This document shows positions 5,303 through 5,947 of a DNA stretch of 5,947 nt, piece after piece. Every line of letters starts with the position of its first letter. Positions within the stretch are counted from its first letter, which is position 1. Source of the DNA: Robiginitomaculum sp. (GTDB lineage Bacteria; Pseudomonadota; Alphaproteobacteria; Caulobacterales; Maricaulaceae); the NCBI GenBank assembly GCA_002733385.1, contig NVVO01000015.1:60823-66769 (forward strand), written 5' to 3'. Under the pieces are notes generated by a model. That model saw only the letters and a list, made by a program, of their open reading frames with translations, was not told the DNA's origin and searched no databases. The position numbers and the translations under genes are program-made.

Positions 5303-5692
5303 ATGTCACATATGCAGGGCGTAATGACTGGAATTTCAGTATTCAATAAACTTTGGGATCTATTTGATCGCATCAGTAAGGGTAATATTCTGCATGATAA
5401 GCAGGTAGATTTAGCCCTCAAAGAAACTCACGTCGCATTGGTTGCGACCCAAGCTTATTTACGTAGAAATTCAGACAGTAGCAGAGACCCTGAAAAAGAG
5501 AGCGAATTGTCTGGGTTATGGTATAGCGCTAGCATCCCGATGCGTCATGTAAACGTAGAACTTGCAGATATTCTCAATGTAAAGGGCGGTTATTGGTCGA
5601 ACCCTGATGTTTGGAATGAACTAGCTTCGGAAAATATTGACATTACGATTGAAAATGTAACAAAACTAACTAGCAAATTACTGCATAAGTAA
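5303..5692 (+). CDS. Hypothetical protein of 129 residues, function not recognised
   Basis: A complete ORF of likely soluble, mostly helical character with no signal peptide, membrane segment or catalytic motif that I recognise. The N-terminal third is amphipathic (GVMTGISVFNKLWDLFDRIS, residues 6-25), the middle is charged (SDSSRDPEKESEL), and the C-terminal half carries LWYSASIPMRHVNVELADIL (from residue 72) and KGGYWSNPDVWNELASENID (from residue 93), which look like conserved family blocks with paired Trp. ATG 5303 was chosen; TTG 5294 has a better-placed AGGG (5285-5288, 5 nt away) and is a real alternative, and ATG 5312 is also in frame. A -10-like TATACT sits at 5272-5277 without a good -35. 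Base composition is lower in G+C than the genes left of the tRNA, suggesting acquired DNA. It is divergent from the small minus-strand ORF, with about 100 bp between their starts. Confidence 0.65.
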   Translation: MSHMQGVMTGISVFNKLWDLFDRISKGNILHDKQVDLALKETHVALVATQAYLRRNSDSSRDPEKESELSGLWYSASIPMRHVNVELADILNVKGGYWSNPDVWNELASENIDITIENVTKLTSKLLHK

Positions 5693-5823
5693 TTTTCCAT
5701 TACAAGCCTGCAATAAAATCTATCACACATATACTAATTATTTCTTCGAACTACAGGTTATATAGCTAATTCTACGTTCAGATTTTTAATGAATTTGGTA
5801 TTCAACATTTGATATGATGCCAA
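5693..5823. other. AT-rich gap without recognised gene
   Basis: The stretch after the unknown gene is AT-rich with stops in all frames. I see no clear terminator, RNA gene or inverted repeat in it. Confidence 0.5.
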
Positions 5824-5853
5824 CGACCCCCAACACTTAGCAATTGCCCCTAA
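5824..5853 (+). repeat. Copy B of a diverged 30-bp direct repeat
   Basis: Partner of 4935-4964 (25 of 30 identical, same orientation). This copy contains the perfect 8-bp palindrome GCAATTGC at 5840-5847. G+C rises again from here to the right edge. Confidence 0.6.
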
Positions 5854-5926
5854 CGGATTGGCTAATCGCCTTTACTGCGCTTGCGCTATTCCCCACGGTT
5901 GTCAGCGTTATGCAACGCGACTTCAT
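5837..5926 (-). pseudogene. Possible truncated AbrB/MazE-like antitoxin start
   Basis: A 29-codon minus-strand ORF begins at ATG 5926 with AGGA (5934-5937 on the complement) 7 nt upstream, a well-spaced ribosome binding site. Residues 7-18, TLTTVGNSASAV, resemble the first strand-turn of AbrB/MazE-type antitoxins, where '.TTVGNSAG.VLPKE' is common. The expected VLPKE never follows; the frame instead enters repeat B and stops there. With so few residues this may be chance, and any real gene would be only a stub. Confidence 0.22.
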
Positions 5927-5947
5927 AGCTTTTTCCTGCCCATTTAA

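Noticed and set aside
5824..5868. Integron attC site, suggested by CCCCTAAC near repeat B
   Set aside because: The core does not fit RYYYAAC/GTTRRRY on both sides and there is no paired-arm stem of attC type or integrase in the window.
4793..5947. CRISPR array or retron-like RNA among the short repeats
   Set aside because: Repeats occur as single pairs with no regular spacers, no cas or reverse transcriptase gene, and no long folded RNA is evident by eye.

Overview
The window looks like a piece of an alphaproteobacterial chromosome. The clues are a histidine-degradation pair of the formylglutamate type (HutF and HutG), an M17 aminopeptidase and a TadD-type TPR lipoprotein whose wording matches alphaproteobacterial families, and a CAU-anticodon tRNA with encoded CCA. 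This assignment comes from reading the proteins; no database search was run.

Layout: (1) Positions 1-541, minus strand, hold the N-terminal 180 codons of hutF, running off the left edge. (2) Positions 609-1415, plus strand, hold hutG, divergent from hutF across 67 bp; a good -35/-10 pair places transcription start at or next to the hutG ATG, so that mRNA may be leaderless. (3) Positions 1412-2824, minus strand, hold an M17 leucyl aminopeptidase with the full metal/catalytic residue set, overlapping the hutG stop by 4 bp. (4) Positions 2825-2956 form a compact divergent control region with a strong minus-strand promoter and a CtrA-like motif. (5) Positions 2957-4504, plus strand, hold a TadD-like TPR lipoprotein with a 250-residue Gln/Asn/Pro/Tyr-rich tail. 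(6) A tRNA with anticodon CAU lies at 4716-4792 behind a clear promoter. (7) From 4793 to the right edge the DNA is mostly visibly more AT-rich and gene-poor: an apparently cut-off minus-strand ORF, one unrecognised 129-residue plus-strand gene, short direct repeats beside the tRNA, and a diverged 30-bp direct repeat that brackets the two ORFs.

How parts work together: HutF deiminates N-formimino-L-glutamate to N-formyl-L-glutamate and HutG hydrolyses that to glutamate and formate, so the left end encodes the last two steps of the five-step histidine pathway. The aminopeptidase could supply amino acids from peptides, but nothing in the sequence ties it to the hut genes. The right end is best read as the edge of a tRNA-adjacent island or its decayed remains. 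No integrase or complete mobile element is visible inside the window, so that reading is inference. I did not find a recognisable new defence or mobile system; the unknown gene at 5303-5692 and its repeat-bounded setting are the best candidates for something undescribed.
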